A DNA stretch of 64,000 bases from Rheinheimera tangshanensis (GTDB taxonomy: Bacteria > Pseudomonadota > Gammaproteobacteria > Enterobacterales > Alteromonadaceae). Shown in pieces: positions 46,749-54,959 of the stretch. The DNA lies in contig NZ_BMLH01000004.1 in the NCBI RefSeq assembly GCF_014645135.1, positions 248,001 through 312,000 of the forward strand, written 5' to 3'. A model generated the notes under the pieces. The model ran no database searches and was not told where the DNA came from. It saw only the letters and a list, made by a program, of their open reading frames with translations. The translations under genes and the position numbers were made by a program. Position 1 is the first letter of the stretch. Every line of letters starts with the position of its first letter.

Positions 46749-48137
46749 TTAAGGTTTTGCTGTCTTTTGCAGCCACGACATTCCAGTTGCATAACGCGGA
46801 TCAAAACCTCGCCAGGTGTCTGGAGTTTTACCATCAACAGGTCTCTGATCGGGGCTTGCTGGCAAATCCAGGTAGGCGCAACGTGCCTGGATCTTTTTAA
46901 GATGGCAATCAAACATTGCCAAAGCAAAATGTTTATTGATTTCGTTCAGCGTCCTTGTTGACCAGGCCGGTTCGTAATAATGACCAATATCAAGTTCATT
47001 GGCCGATGCTTTAGCGGGAGCCGGATGTGGGGCTATATTGTGTCTGGCATTGTGATAGGTCAGTAGGTACTTATTTGAACTGCCTGTTTTCTGGTAAAGA
47101 GACCTTATGCCATCGTAGCCTGAAATATCATCTAAATCACCGGCCACATAAAGGACTGGTACTTTTAGCGCTGCGAGTGAGGTGCTCGAGAATAATTGAT
47201 GTTGTCCGCCCCATGGTGCTACTGCAATAGCGGCTTGCCATGACGAGTCAGGCTGTGTTTTTTCGTAGTGGCCACCAGCACAGCTATTCAATAATTTTTG
47301 TAAGGCGCTAATTTGTGATGGTTCTTTCAAGCCGGTAAAAGCGGCGGTGGTTTGAGCATTAAAATCGTAGCAGGCCCCAATGGTGTTTAACGCACCAAAT
47401 CCGCCCATTGAATAGCCGATCACAGCCGCTTTAGCGCCATCGAGTTGAGATTCTGTCAGCTCAGGAGAGTGCCTGAGCTGCTCTAATACAAACTGTTGAT
47501 CACGTGAGCGATTTAACAAGGTACTGAGAAAACCTGCAAAGGGAGCCGTTTTCATGTCGATTTCTGCGTTAGTGGAGTCTGTGTGATCAATAGCCGCCAC
47601 TATATAACCATGAGATGCCAGATGCTCGCCAAGATAAAACATGATGGTACGATAGCCGGTATAGCCATGTGAGAGCACCACTAATGGGTATTTTTTATCT
47701 CCTTTACGGACCGGAACATCACGCAATGCTGCCGCTTGTAATGCAAAACGAGCTCCACTGCGGCTCTGATTTAGGTAAGACGTTTTCTGCTGTGTTGTAT
47801 CTTCGGTGGCTGGATACCAGATTTCCAGTGTTAAAGGTCGTGCTTTCATAGTTTGAGAGGCAGGGTCAAAGCGGGCAGGGTCAACTATGGTTACAGTTTT
47901 GACCCCAACCGCATAAGAACCTGTGCTTGCAAGTTCTGGCAATACGTCAGTTGTGAGTGGCGGATAAAGTTGCTCAGGTGCATCAACTGCTCTGGTTGCA
48001 GCCACTTCAGTGTTCGCATAAATACTAAGAGGCAATGCAAACAGCAGCCAGCCCAGAGCAAGCTTTTGTTGTTTCAGAGCGGGCAAGTAAGGTCGATTTC
48101 TTATTCGTTTATCTGTTGTATTTGTATTTATTGCCAT
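46749..48137 (-). CDS. Exported alpha/beta hydrolase, PAF-acetylhydrolase-like
   Basis: 462 aa from the ATG at 48137, where GGGGGA is nine bases before; longer frames exist. The N-terminus has a long basic region and then LALGWLLFALPLSIYA, a signal peptide. The segments VVLSHGYTGYRTIMFYLGEH, LASHGYIVAAIDHTDSTN and the nucleophile elbow GYSMGG (Ser243) resemble the PAF-acetylhydrolase II family, which removes short or oxidised acyl chains from lipids. His is likely in NARHNIAP. It follows galK by 61 bases, so it is probably in the gal operon and may deacylate galactolipids. Confidence 0.78.
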   Translation of the reverse strand: MAINTNTTDKRIRNRPYLPALKQQKLALGWLLFALPLSIYANTEVAATRAVDAPEQLYPPLTTDVLPELASTGSYAVGVKTVTIVDPARFDPASQTMKARPLTLEIWYPATEDTTQQKTSYLNQSRSGARFALQAAALRDVPVRKGDKKYPLVVLSHGYTGYRTIMFYLGEHLASHGYIVAAIDHTDSTNAEIDMKTAPFAGFLSTLLNRSRDQQFVLEQLRHSPELTESQLDGAKAAVIGYSMGGFGALNTIGACYDFNAQTTAAFTGLKEPSQISALQKLLNSCAGGHYEKTQPDSSWQAAIAVAPWGGQHQLFSSTSLAALKVPVLYVAGDLDDISGYDGIRSLYQKTGSSNKYLLTYHNARHNIAPHPAPAKASANELDIGHYYEPAWSTRTLNEINKHFALAMFDCHLKKIQARCAYLDLPASPDQRPVDGKTPDTWRGFDPRYATGMSWLQKTAKP

Positions 48138-48198
48138 GGCTAAATCCCCCATTGTAGTGCTTGTTATTATTTTGTAAGGCAAGAGCTGATGCCGATCG

Positions 48199-49365
48199 TC
48201 AGCAGTTATTCTGTTGATTGAACAACTCAATCTGTAAGCCACTGCCAGCATGACAAAGATAAAAATCTGCAGTCAGACCAAATTTTTTAGTGTATTGCGC
48301 CAGGACGGCCTGCCGTAAAGGCTCAATATGCTCTTCACGGCACAGGCATAAGATGGCGCCACCAAACCCACCCCCTGTCATTCGCACTGCAATTTGATCT
48401 TTAAACAGTTGATGGCAAATCTCTACCAGGCCATCCACCGGAGGTACTGTGACTTCAAAATCATTTTGCAGGGACAAGTGAGAGGCTCGCATCAGCTCGC
48501 TCAGAGTGAGCATGTCATTAGCAATCAAGGCCTTTTGTGTCGCCAGTACTCTGCTATTTTCAGTAATCACATGACGTGCCCGTCGAAACTCGGTATCGCT
48601 TAGCTTAGGTGCTGTATCGTTGAGCAGCTCAAGAGTGGCATGGCGAAGAGTACGTACGCCCATTTTTTGTGCGGCTTGCTCGCAATCCAGGCGTCGCTGA
48701 TTATATTCACTGTCCACCAGTTTTCGCGGATAATTTGAATTGATAATCACCAGCTTTATGTCTTCCGGCAGCGGGACCGCAGTAGTTTGCAGATCGCTAC
48801 AGTCAATCAGCAAGGCATGGCCTTGCTGTCCCTTCGCCGAAATCAACTGGTCCATAATGCCACACTGGCAGTCCATAAATTCATTTTCGGCTTGCTGACC
48901 AAATAAAGCGATTTGCTGTAAGCTAAGGCCCAGTGCGCTGATCTGGTTAAAGGCGCCAGCTACAGCAACTTCCAGTGCTGCAGAAGAGGAGAGTCCGGCC
49001 CCTTGTGGCACATCACTGCTTATCAGGATATCGGCTCCAGCCAGGCTGTGTCCGGCTTTCTTCAGTACATAAGCCATAGCCCGAATGTAGTTACCCCATT
49101 GCGAGGGACCGGCTGAAATTGCTTGATCCAGAGCGAAAGAATCATGCTCTCCAGGGTAATTCACCGAGTGCACCACAAGTTGTTGATCGGTCCGTCGTCG
49201 AAATAGCACTAAGGTGCGAAAGCCTAATGAGCAAGGAAAGACAAATCCCTGATTGTAATCCGTAAACTCGCCTATCAGGTTGACTCTGCCAGGTGCACTG
49301 GCTACTCCTTGTGCTTTGTGTTGATACAGCATCTGAAACTGTTGCTGCAAAGTTTCATACGTCAT
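48199..49365 (-). CDS. galK: Galactokinase
   Basis: 388 aa from MTYETLQQQFQ, with AAGGAA before the ATG. The GHMP kinase motifs are GRVNLIGEFTDYNQGFVFPC (galactose site), PQGAGLSSSAALEVAVAG (ATP loop) and MTGGGFGGAILCL. It phosphorylates alpha-D-galactose with ATP. The start overlaps the galT stop by 11 bases. Order on the strand is galE-galT-galK. Confidence 0.95.
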   Translation of the reverse strand: MTYETLQQQFQMLYQHKAQGVASAPGRVNLIGEFTDYNQGFVFPCSLGFRTLVLFRRRTDQQLVVHSVNYPGEHDSFALDQAISAGPSQWGNYIRAMAYVLKKAGHSLAGADILISSDVPQGAGLSSSAALEVAVAGAFNQISALGLSLQQIALFGQQAENEFMDCQCGIMDQLISAKGQQGHALLIDCSDLQTTAVPLPEDIKLVIINSNYPRKLVDSEYNQRRLDCEQAAQKMGVRTLRHATLELLNDTAPKLSDTEFRRARHVITENSRVLATQKALIANDMLTLSELMRASHLSLQNDFEVTVPPVDGLVEICHQLFKDQIAVRMTGGGFGGAILCLCREEHIEPLRQAVLAQYTKKFGLTADFYLCHAGSGLQIELFNQQNNC

Positions 49366-50404
49366 CAGAATTTCCTTGCTTGTAATGAATAGTGGAGGCT
49401 GAACGCAAAATAGACGCTGCAGTTTCTGGAGTAAGATCGCGCTGGCTTTCGGCCAACATTTCATAACCAACCATATGCTTTTTTACTGTAGCTGAGCGCA
49501 ACAAAGGCGGGTAAAAATGGGCGTGTAAGCGCCAGTATGATGCAGAAGAGTCCAGATTTGCTGGCGCATTATGCCAACCCATAGAATAAGGGAAGCTACA
49601 GCGAAATAGGTTGTCGTACTTGGTGGTAAGCACTTTTAAGGTTTCTGCAAGCGCACTATTTTGTGCGTCATTCAACGCATCCAGTCTTTGCAACTCGTCC
49701 TTAGGCAATACTAAAGTTTCAAATGGCCAGGCCGCCCAAAAAGGTACTACGACAAGCCAATGCTTGTTTTCAAAAACCACCCTGCTGCCATCAGCGATTT
49801 CTTTTTCTGCATAGTCCGCAAGCAAGGCTCGGCCATGAAGCTGAAAATAACTGGATTGCTGGGCGTCTTCGCGCTCAATTTCTGTAGATAAATGCGGGTG
49901 TGCCCAGATCTGTCCATGTGGGTGCGGCTGCGAACAGCCCATAATAGCCCCTTTATTTTCAAAGACCTGCACACAGTTGTAGCGAAGACTTAATTCCCGG
50001 TAATGCTGCTGCCAGGCGGTAATCACTTCGGATAATTCTGTTAACGACATCTCTGGCAGCGTTTTATTATGATCGGGCGAGAAACAAATAACACGGCATT
50101 CGCCCTCTGCTGCATCGTATGTAAATAGTGGATCCGTACTTGATTCGGCCTGAGGTGATATAGAGTTTAATGCGCCAAAATCATTTACAAACACATGGGT
50201 ATAAGAATAGTGCGGATTTGTATCCGAGTTTGCTCGTTGGTTCCCAGGGCACAAAGGACAGGACGGATCGTGTTTTGGTAATTCTTCAGTGGCTACGGCT
50301 TCCGTAGCCCCAAGCCATGGTCTGTTATTTCTATGCGGAGAAACCAGTACCCATTCTCCTGATAGTGGATTTTTTCTTCTATGAGTAAACTCAAATTTAT
50401 TCAT
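49355..50404 (-). CDS. galT: Galactose-1-phosphate uridylyltransferase
   Basis: 349 aa from MNKFEFTHRRKNPLSGEW, with GGAG seven bases upstream. The active-site HPH motif is in GCSQPHPHGQIWAHPHL, and zinc ligands in CPLCPGNQRA. The C-terminal HAHFYPPLLRS supplies further ligands. It exchanges UDP-glucose and galactose 1-phosphate. It overlaps galE by eight bases at its start. Confidence 0.95.
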   Translation of the reverse strand: MNKFEFTHRRKNPLSGEWVLVSPHRNNRPWLGATEAVATEELPKHDPSCPLCPGNQRANSDTNPHYSYTHVFVNDFGALNSISPQAESSTDPLFTYDAAEGECRVICFSPDHNKTLPEMSLTELSEVITAWQQHYRELSLRYNCVQVFENKGAIMGCSQPHPHGQIWAHPHLSTEIEREDAQQSSYFQLHGRALLADYAEKEIADGSRVVFENKHWLVVVPFWAAWPFETLVLPKDELQRLDALNDAQNSALAETLKVLTTKYDNLFRCSFPYSMGWHNAPANLDSSASYWRLHAHFYPPLLRSATVKKHMVGYEMLAESQRDLTPETAASILRSASTIHYKQGNSDDV

Positions 50405-51419
50405 CGCTATACTCCAGCCCTTGAGGATAATTCGACTGCCAGCGCCAGGTGTCATCCGTCATCTGTTGCAAACTATGCTCAGCAGTCCAACCAAGTAATT
50501 GATTCGCTTTTGTCGCATCAGCGTAATAACAAGCAACGTCACCAGCTCTGCGCGGTGCCAACGTAAAGGGGATTTCCTTTCCGGCAGAAACAGAGAATGC
50601 CCGTATGACCTCAAGCACTGAATGACCTTGACCTGTACCAAGGTTATACGTATGAAAGCCTTTATCTGCCTGATGGTGAAGTAAAGCGGCGACATGGCCT
50701 TTTGCTAAATCCATGACGTGAAGATAATCCCGCACCCCTGAGCCGTCTGGAGTGGGGTAATCTGAGCCGTACACCTTAACAAAAGGCCGGCGACCCACCG
50801 CGGTTTGAGCAATAAAAGGTAATAGATTGTTGGGTGTTCCTTGGGGACTCTCACCCAGAAGACCGGACGGGTGAGCACCGACCGGATTAAAGTAGCGTAA
50901 TGACACAGCAAGAAAGTCACTGGCAGCACAGCAGAGATCGTTTACTACTTGTTCTGCCATAATTTTGCTCCAGCCATAAGGGCTGGTGGCACGAAGAGGA
51001 TGCTGCTCATCAAAAGGCAGGTACTGTGGATCGCCATAAACAGTAGCAGATGAACTAAAAATAATTTTATTCACTCCCACTTTTTGCATTGCCTCTAACA
51101 GCGTGAGAGTTGCAGCGACATTATTCTGATAGTAACGCAGTGGCTGTTCTGTTGACTCACCTACGGCTTTTAGTGCAGCAAAATGCAGTACTGCGCTGGC
51201 ATTGGTTTGACGTAAAGCCTGCTCAAGAGCGACGGCATCCGATACATCCCCTTCGATAAATTCAATGCTGGTCCCGGTGATTTTTTTTAGTTGCTCCAGA
51301 ACTTTGACACTGGAGTTGACCAAGTTGTCAAAAATCACTGGTGTAATGCCTGCTTCATATAAAGCGATACAGCTATGACTGCCTATATAGCCCATACCGC
51401 CTGTAACCAAAACTTTCAT
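50397..51419 (-). CDS. galE: UDP-glucose 4-epimerase
   Basis: 340 aa. NAD motif VTGGMGYIGSHSCIALYEAG, Ser-x(n)-Tyr-x-x-x-Lys in FSSSATVYGD and SPYGWSKIMAEQV, and the LRYFNPVGAHPSG substrate loop are intact. It interconverts UDP-galactose and UDP-glucose. It is the first gene of the galE-galT-galK-hydrolase operon, whose promoter sits in the 45-base palindrome just upstream. Confidence 0.96.
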   Translation of the reverse strand: MKVLVTGGMGYIGSHSCIALYEAGITPVIFDNLVNSSVKVLEQLKKITGTSIEFIEGDVSDAVALEQALRQTNASAVLHFAALKAVGESTEQPLRYYQNNVAATLTLLEAMQKVGVNKIIFSSSATVYGDPQYLPFDEQHPLRATSPYGWSKIMAEQVVNDLCCAASDFLAVSLRYFNPVGAHPSGLLGESPQGTPNNLLPFIAQTAVGRRPFVKVYGSDYPTPDGSGVRDYLHVMDLAKGHVAALLHHQADKGFHTYNLGTGQGHSVLEVIRAFSVSAGKEIPFTLAPRRAGDVACYYADATKANQLLGWTAEHSLQQMTDDTWRWQSNYPQGLEYSDE

Positions 51420-51424
51420 TCATT

Positions 51425-51469
51425 AACCTGAATAGTACTATTTATACGATAAATAGTACTATTCAGGTT
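51425..51469. promoter_or_regulatory. Perfect 21-bp-arm inverted repeat (operator) in front of galE
   Basis: The arms 51425-51445 and 51449-51469 are exact reverse complements around the 3-base centre ACG. The inner part is TATTTAT-ACG-ATAAATA, the same motif seen before galM and the receptor gene. It starts six bases from the galE ATG and covers the binding-site region, so it may act as a DNA operator and also fold in the mRNA leader. Confidence 0.8.
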
Positions 51470-51481
51470 TGGATAGATCAA
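51453..51481 (-). promoter_or_regulatory. Predicted galE promoter
   Basis: On the minus strand, TTGATC (complement of 51476-51481), 17 bases, then TACTAT (complement of 51453-51458). The start of transcription would fall in the centre of the large palindrome. Confidence 0.6.
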
Positions 51482-51493
51482 GTCCCAAAATTT

Positions 51494-51505
51494 GTTCTTA
51501 AGAAC
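51494..51505. promoter_or_regulatory. Perfect 12-bp palindrome upstream of the galE promoter
   Basis: GTTCTTAAGAAC lies just upstream of the predicted -35 box and could be an activator site. Confidence 0.3.
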
Positions 51506-51643
51506 AGGAATGCTGTCTTGTATCGAGGGGGTTGGTGGGAAGCAATAGTGCCAGTGAGCAAAGCTCTCAGATATTTTCCCCATTGACCTGTTTTAGTGGT
51601 ATTACAATGACAGCTCAATGAGTGATGCTATTTAGGAGTAGCC

Positions 51644-52663
51644 ATGATCAAAACAGCCGTTATTGGCTATGGTTTGTCTGCCAAAACCTTTCATTTGCCT
51701 TTTATTAGCTTACAGCCCGAGCTTGAATTGGTCGCAATCAGCAGTAGTCAGTCTCAGTTACGGCTGGATTATCCGGATATAAAGCACTACTCAAATGGCG
51801 ATGAGCTTATTCGTTTATCCGATGCTGAGCTGGTAGTGATTACCTCACCTAATGACAGCCATTATCCTTTGGCAAAACAAGCTTTGCTGGCAGGGAAACA
51901 TGTACTGGTGGAAAAGCCCTTTGTGCTGACAGAGGTACAAGGACAGGAGCTGTTTGAACTGGCGGACGAGCAACAACGCCAGCTGTTTGTTTACCATAAC
52001 AGACGGTTTGACGGCGACTTTCTGACTTTACAGCAATTGCTGCAAACAGGAGAGCTCGGAACTATCCGTTATTTTGAATCGCATTTTGATCGTTTCCGTC
52101 CTGTTCCCAGACCACGCTGGCGCGAATTGCAGGGGGAGGGAAGCGGGATTTTGTATGATTTGGGGCCGCATTTAATTGATCAGACCATCGCGTTATTTGG
52201 TGCACCAGAGGCACTGACAGCCCGCTGTCGTGCGTTACGTCTGGGCAGCGACACTGTGGATTATTTTCATCTGTTGTTGCATTACGCCGACAAAGAAGTG
52301 GTGCTGCACTCCAGCCCTTTTTCTGCGCATCCAACCACACGTTTTATTCTGCAGGGTGATTTAGGGTCTTATCATAAAACAGGTCTGGATCCGCAGGAAG
52401 ATGCACTAAGAGCAGGGCAAAAGCCTGGTGGTGCAGGTTGGGGGCAGGAGCCTGAAGCTTTGTACGGTGTAGTGGCTGATGCGCAAGGACAAAAACCTTA
52501 TCCAACTTTAGCTGGTGATTATCAGAAGTTTTATCAGCGACTGGTCGCTGCTTTGCAACAAGGTAAACCCCACTTGGTTTCTGCCACCGAAGCTTTGCAA
52601 GGCATCCGTTTGATAGAGCTGGCGATGCACAGTCAACGCCTTGGCCGGACTTTGGATTTTTAA
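51644..52663 (+). CDS. Gfo/Idh/MocA-family oxidoreductase
   Basis: 339 aa, size and pattern of E. coli YdgJ/Bacillus IolW-type proteins. N-terminal NAD(P) domain AVIGYGLSAKTFHLPFI, then SPNDSHYPLAKQALLAGKHVLVEKPF with the conserved EKP. The C-terminal domain has GSGILYDLGPHLIDQTIALFG with the catalytic-type DxxxH. It probably oxidises or reduces a sugar or inositol. TTAGGAG-like AGGAGTAGCC precedes the ATG. The next gene follows at four bases. Confidence 0.88.
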   Translation: MIKTAVIGYGLSAKTFHLPFISLQPELELVAISSSQSQLRLDYPDIKHYSNGDELIRLSDAELVVITSPNDSHYPLAKQALLAGKHVLVEKPFVLTEVQGQELFELADEQQRQLFVYHNRRFDGDFLTLQQLLQTGELGTIRYFESHFDRFRPVPRPRWRELQGEGSGILYDLGPHLIDQTIALFGAPEALTARCRALRLGSDTVDYFHLLLHYADKEVVLHSSPFSAHPTTRFILQGDLGSYHKTGLDPQEDALRAGQKPGGAGWGQEPEALYGVVADAQGQKPYPTLAGDYQKFYQRLVAALQQGKPHLVSATEALQGIRLIELAMHSQRLGRTLDF

Positions 52664-52667
52664 CCGC

Positions 52668-53855
52668 ATGCCTGACCGTATCATTATAGTTTTACTTTGC
52701 AGCCTGCTGTGCTGCGGTGCTTTTAGTTCTGCTCAGGCTCAAGAGCTGTTGCGGGCGACGACTCGGGGTGTCATAGCGCAAAGTCTGGAGTCCGATTTAT
52801 TTCTACCTCAGAAAAAGCCTGCAGCACAAGGATTGAACGAACAGATACTGCAGCAACTGCTGCTACAAATTCAAAACAAAACCAAGCCGGGTTATCAGCA
52901 GGTGCATAGCCTGCTGTTGTATAAATCAGGCGCTTTGGTCCTTGAGCATTATCAAAAGGGCAATAACAACCTGATTAACTTTGAGCAAGGGATACGGTTA
53001 GAGCAGGGAAAGCAGGATTTTATCTGGCAAGCAGAGGAGCCTCATTATGTGGCTTCTGTCACTAAAGCTGTTACTGCAACTTTAACAGGTATAGCTTTGC
53101 ACCAGACGGGGTTAAGTGTCGACAGTACTTTAGCGCAGCTGTTACCTCAGCATGCCGTGATCAAAGCAGATCCGATCAAAGCCAGTATTAGCCTGCACCA
53201 GTTATTATCGATGCAGGCAGGTTTTGTCTGGGATGAATGGGCGGGAGATGATTTAGTAAAGCTGTGGCAACAGCAAAATTTTGTCGATTATCTGCTGCGA
53301 CAGCCGAATACCGGACCAGGTCAAAGCTGGGCTTACAACAGTGCTTTACCCAATCTGGTATTACAGCTGATACAACGTGAGCTAAAACAGCCGTTGCAGC
53401 CTTGGGCTAAACAGCAGTTATTTGATAAGTTAGGTTTTGGTTCTTATCGCTGGGAGACGCAACCCGATGGTGTGCCCGAAGGCTCGGCTCGTTTATGGCT
53501 CAGACCCCGCGATATGCTTAAATTGGGGGTTTTGTATCTGCAGTTGGGGCAATGGCAGGGGGAGCAGTTATTACCGCCGGGTTGGGTGCACCAAATGACC
53601 AGCCGTCAGGCTACAAGTCCTGCTGGTGATTACGGCTACTACTTCTGGTTACGACAGCAAGACGGCATTTCTTATTACACAGCAGAAGGTGACGGCGGTC
53701 AGTATATTGCCGTATTCCCAAGTTTGGAGATGGTGCTGGTACTGACCCAGGGTAACTATTTGCAATGGCTACTGTATAAAGCTCAGGCGGATCGTATTAT
53801 CCGCCAGGTGCTGCTGAGCGCCCGGCATCAGAATGTCGGCAAAGCGGGCGGTTGA
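52668..53855 (+). CDS. Secreted serine hydrolase (class C beta-lactamase fold)
   Basis: 395 aa from the ATG at 52668, just past the oxidoreductase stop. The signal peptide is IIIVLLCSLLCCGAFSSAQA. Catalytic SxxK at 130-133 (VASVTKAVTA), YxN in SWAYNSALPN and a C-terminal GDGGQYIAVFP region in place of KTG match the penicillin-binding-protein-like esterase group. Its substrate is unknown: esterase, carboxypeptidase or lactamase. The last 28 bases overlap the convergent GH16 gene. Confidence 0.85.
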   Translation: MPDRIIIVLLCSLLCCGAFSSAQAQELLRATTRGVIAQSLESDLFLPQKKPAAQGLNEQILQQLLLQIQNKTKPGYQQVHSLLLYKSGALVLEHYQKGNNNLINFEQGIRLEQGKQDFIWQAEEPHYVASVTKAVTATLTGIALHQTGLSVDSTLAQLLPQHAVIKADPIKASISLHQLLSMQAGFVWDEWAGDDLVKLWQQQNFVDYLLRQPNTGPGQSWAYNSALPNLVLQLIQRELKQPLQPWAKQQLFDKLGFGSYRWETQPDGVPEGSARLWLRPRDMLKLGVLYLQLGQWQGEQLLPPGWVHQMTSRQATSPAGDYGYYFWLRQQDGISYYTAEGDGGQYIAVFPSLEMVLVLTQGNYLQWLLYKAQADRIIRQVLLSARHQNVGKAGG

Positions 53856-54880
53856 ATCCCCGAAACCTGTTTTGCCATGCTGCTTTTGGTGCCACAGCCA
53901 GTGCCATCGGCAGTCTGCGCTGAGCATTGGTAAACCCGGACATAATCCACCACCATCTGCCGGGGCCAGTGCTCAACATCCACTCCTTTTTCATTGACGT
54001 TTTCAGGCCAGTGACCACCCACTGCCAGATTCAGCAGTAAATGAAAAGACTGATCAAAAGGTGCCGCACCCTTGGCTTGTTGCCAGACACCATCCGCGGT
54101 CTGGAACTGACTGTACCAGCCCTGTTCAGTTTGAGTGGCATAGTGCACATCATCAACATACCAGCGAATTTCACCTTTTTCCCATTCCAGGGCATACAGA
54201 TGGAACTGCTCTGTCGGCTTAAAGTCATTGGCTTTGTAGCTGGTCCCCGAATAAACATTTCCCGGCGCTTGCCTGCCATAATGCAAAGTACCATGGACTC
54301 TTTGCTCTGTTTGACCCACTGCGGTTACATCGTCTGTGATGGTACCCAGATTTACCGCTTCCATGATGTCAATTTCACCGGAAGACGCCCAGCCACCATA
54401 ACGCCACTCTGTAGGTAACATCCAAATGGCAGGCCAACTCCCCTGGCCTGATGGCAGCTTAGCTCTAATTTCAAATCGGCCATAGGTCCAGTCACCTTTG
54501 CCCTTAGTGCGAAGGCGGGCTGAGGTAAATTCACGGCTGACAGTCAGTTCTGGGTGGTAATCAGGTGAGTCGTCCTGAGCCGCCGGGCCTGCAAAGTTCT
54601 CTTTGATGGCCGTGATGGTCAGAGCTCCATTCGCTACAGCAGCGTTTTCTGCCCTGTTGGTGTAACACTGGCGTTCGTTATTGCCACCTCCGGCGCAGTT
54701 GACCTCAAAACTCCATTTGGTTAAATCCACTTGTTGACCAGAGAATTCATCCTGCCAAATCAATTGCCAATCAGGGGAAGAGTCATCTACAGAGATTGAT
54801 GGCTGATCTGTTGTGCCACAGCCGCTCAATAGCTGTGTTGCTGCCACTGCAGCGCACACTGAGCATTTTTTGCAGTCCAT
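53828..54880 (-). CDS. GH16 endo-beta-glucanase (laminarinase-like) lipoprotein
   Basis: 350 aa. A lipobox LLSGC predicts a lipoprotein. The catalytic motif E-x-D-x-x-E is in SSGEIDIMEAVN, with WPAIWMLP before it and the LLNLAVGGHWPENV and MVVDYVRVYQ strands that close the jelly-roll. This is the pattern of GH16 family 3 laminarinases, which cut beta-1,3- or mixed-linkage glucans at the cell surface. It lies downstream of the GGDEF gene on the same strand with an 79-base gap. Confidence 0.9.
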   Translation of the reverse strand: MDCKKCSVCAAVAATQLLSGCGTTDQPSISVDDSSPDWQLIWQDEFSGQQVDLTKWSFEVNCAGGGNNERQCYTNRAENAAVANGALTITAIKENFAGPAAQDDSPDYHPELTVSREFTSARLRTKGKGDWTYGRFEIRAKLPSGQGSWPAIWMLPTEWRYGGWASSGEIDIMEAVNLGTITDDVTAVGQTEQRVHGTLHYGRQAPGNVYSGTSYKANDFKPTEQFHLYALEWEKGEIRWYVDDVHYATQTEQGWYSQFQTADGVWQQAKGAAPFDQSFHLLLNLAVGGHWPENVNEKGVDVEHWPRQMVVDYVRVYQCSAQTADGTGCGTKSSMAKQVSGIQPPALPTF

Positions 54881-54959
54881 CAGGCTATCTCATCTGGTTG
54901 AAAGAGCTTTCATCTATAGCAGAAACTGACGGACGAACAAAGAGAGTGAAGCGGTTTTG

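Noticed and set aside
48138-48251. Longer N-terminus for the PAF-acetylhydrolase-like protein, overlapping galK
   Set aside because: It would push the signal peptide far inside the protein; the ATG at 48137 has its own binding site.
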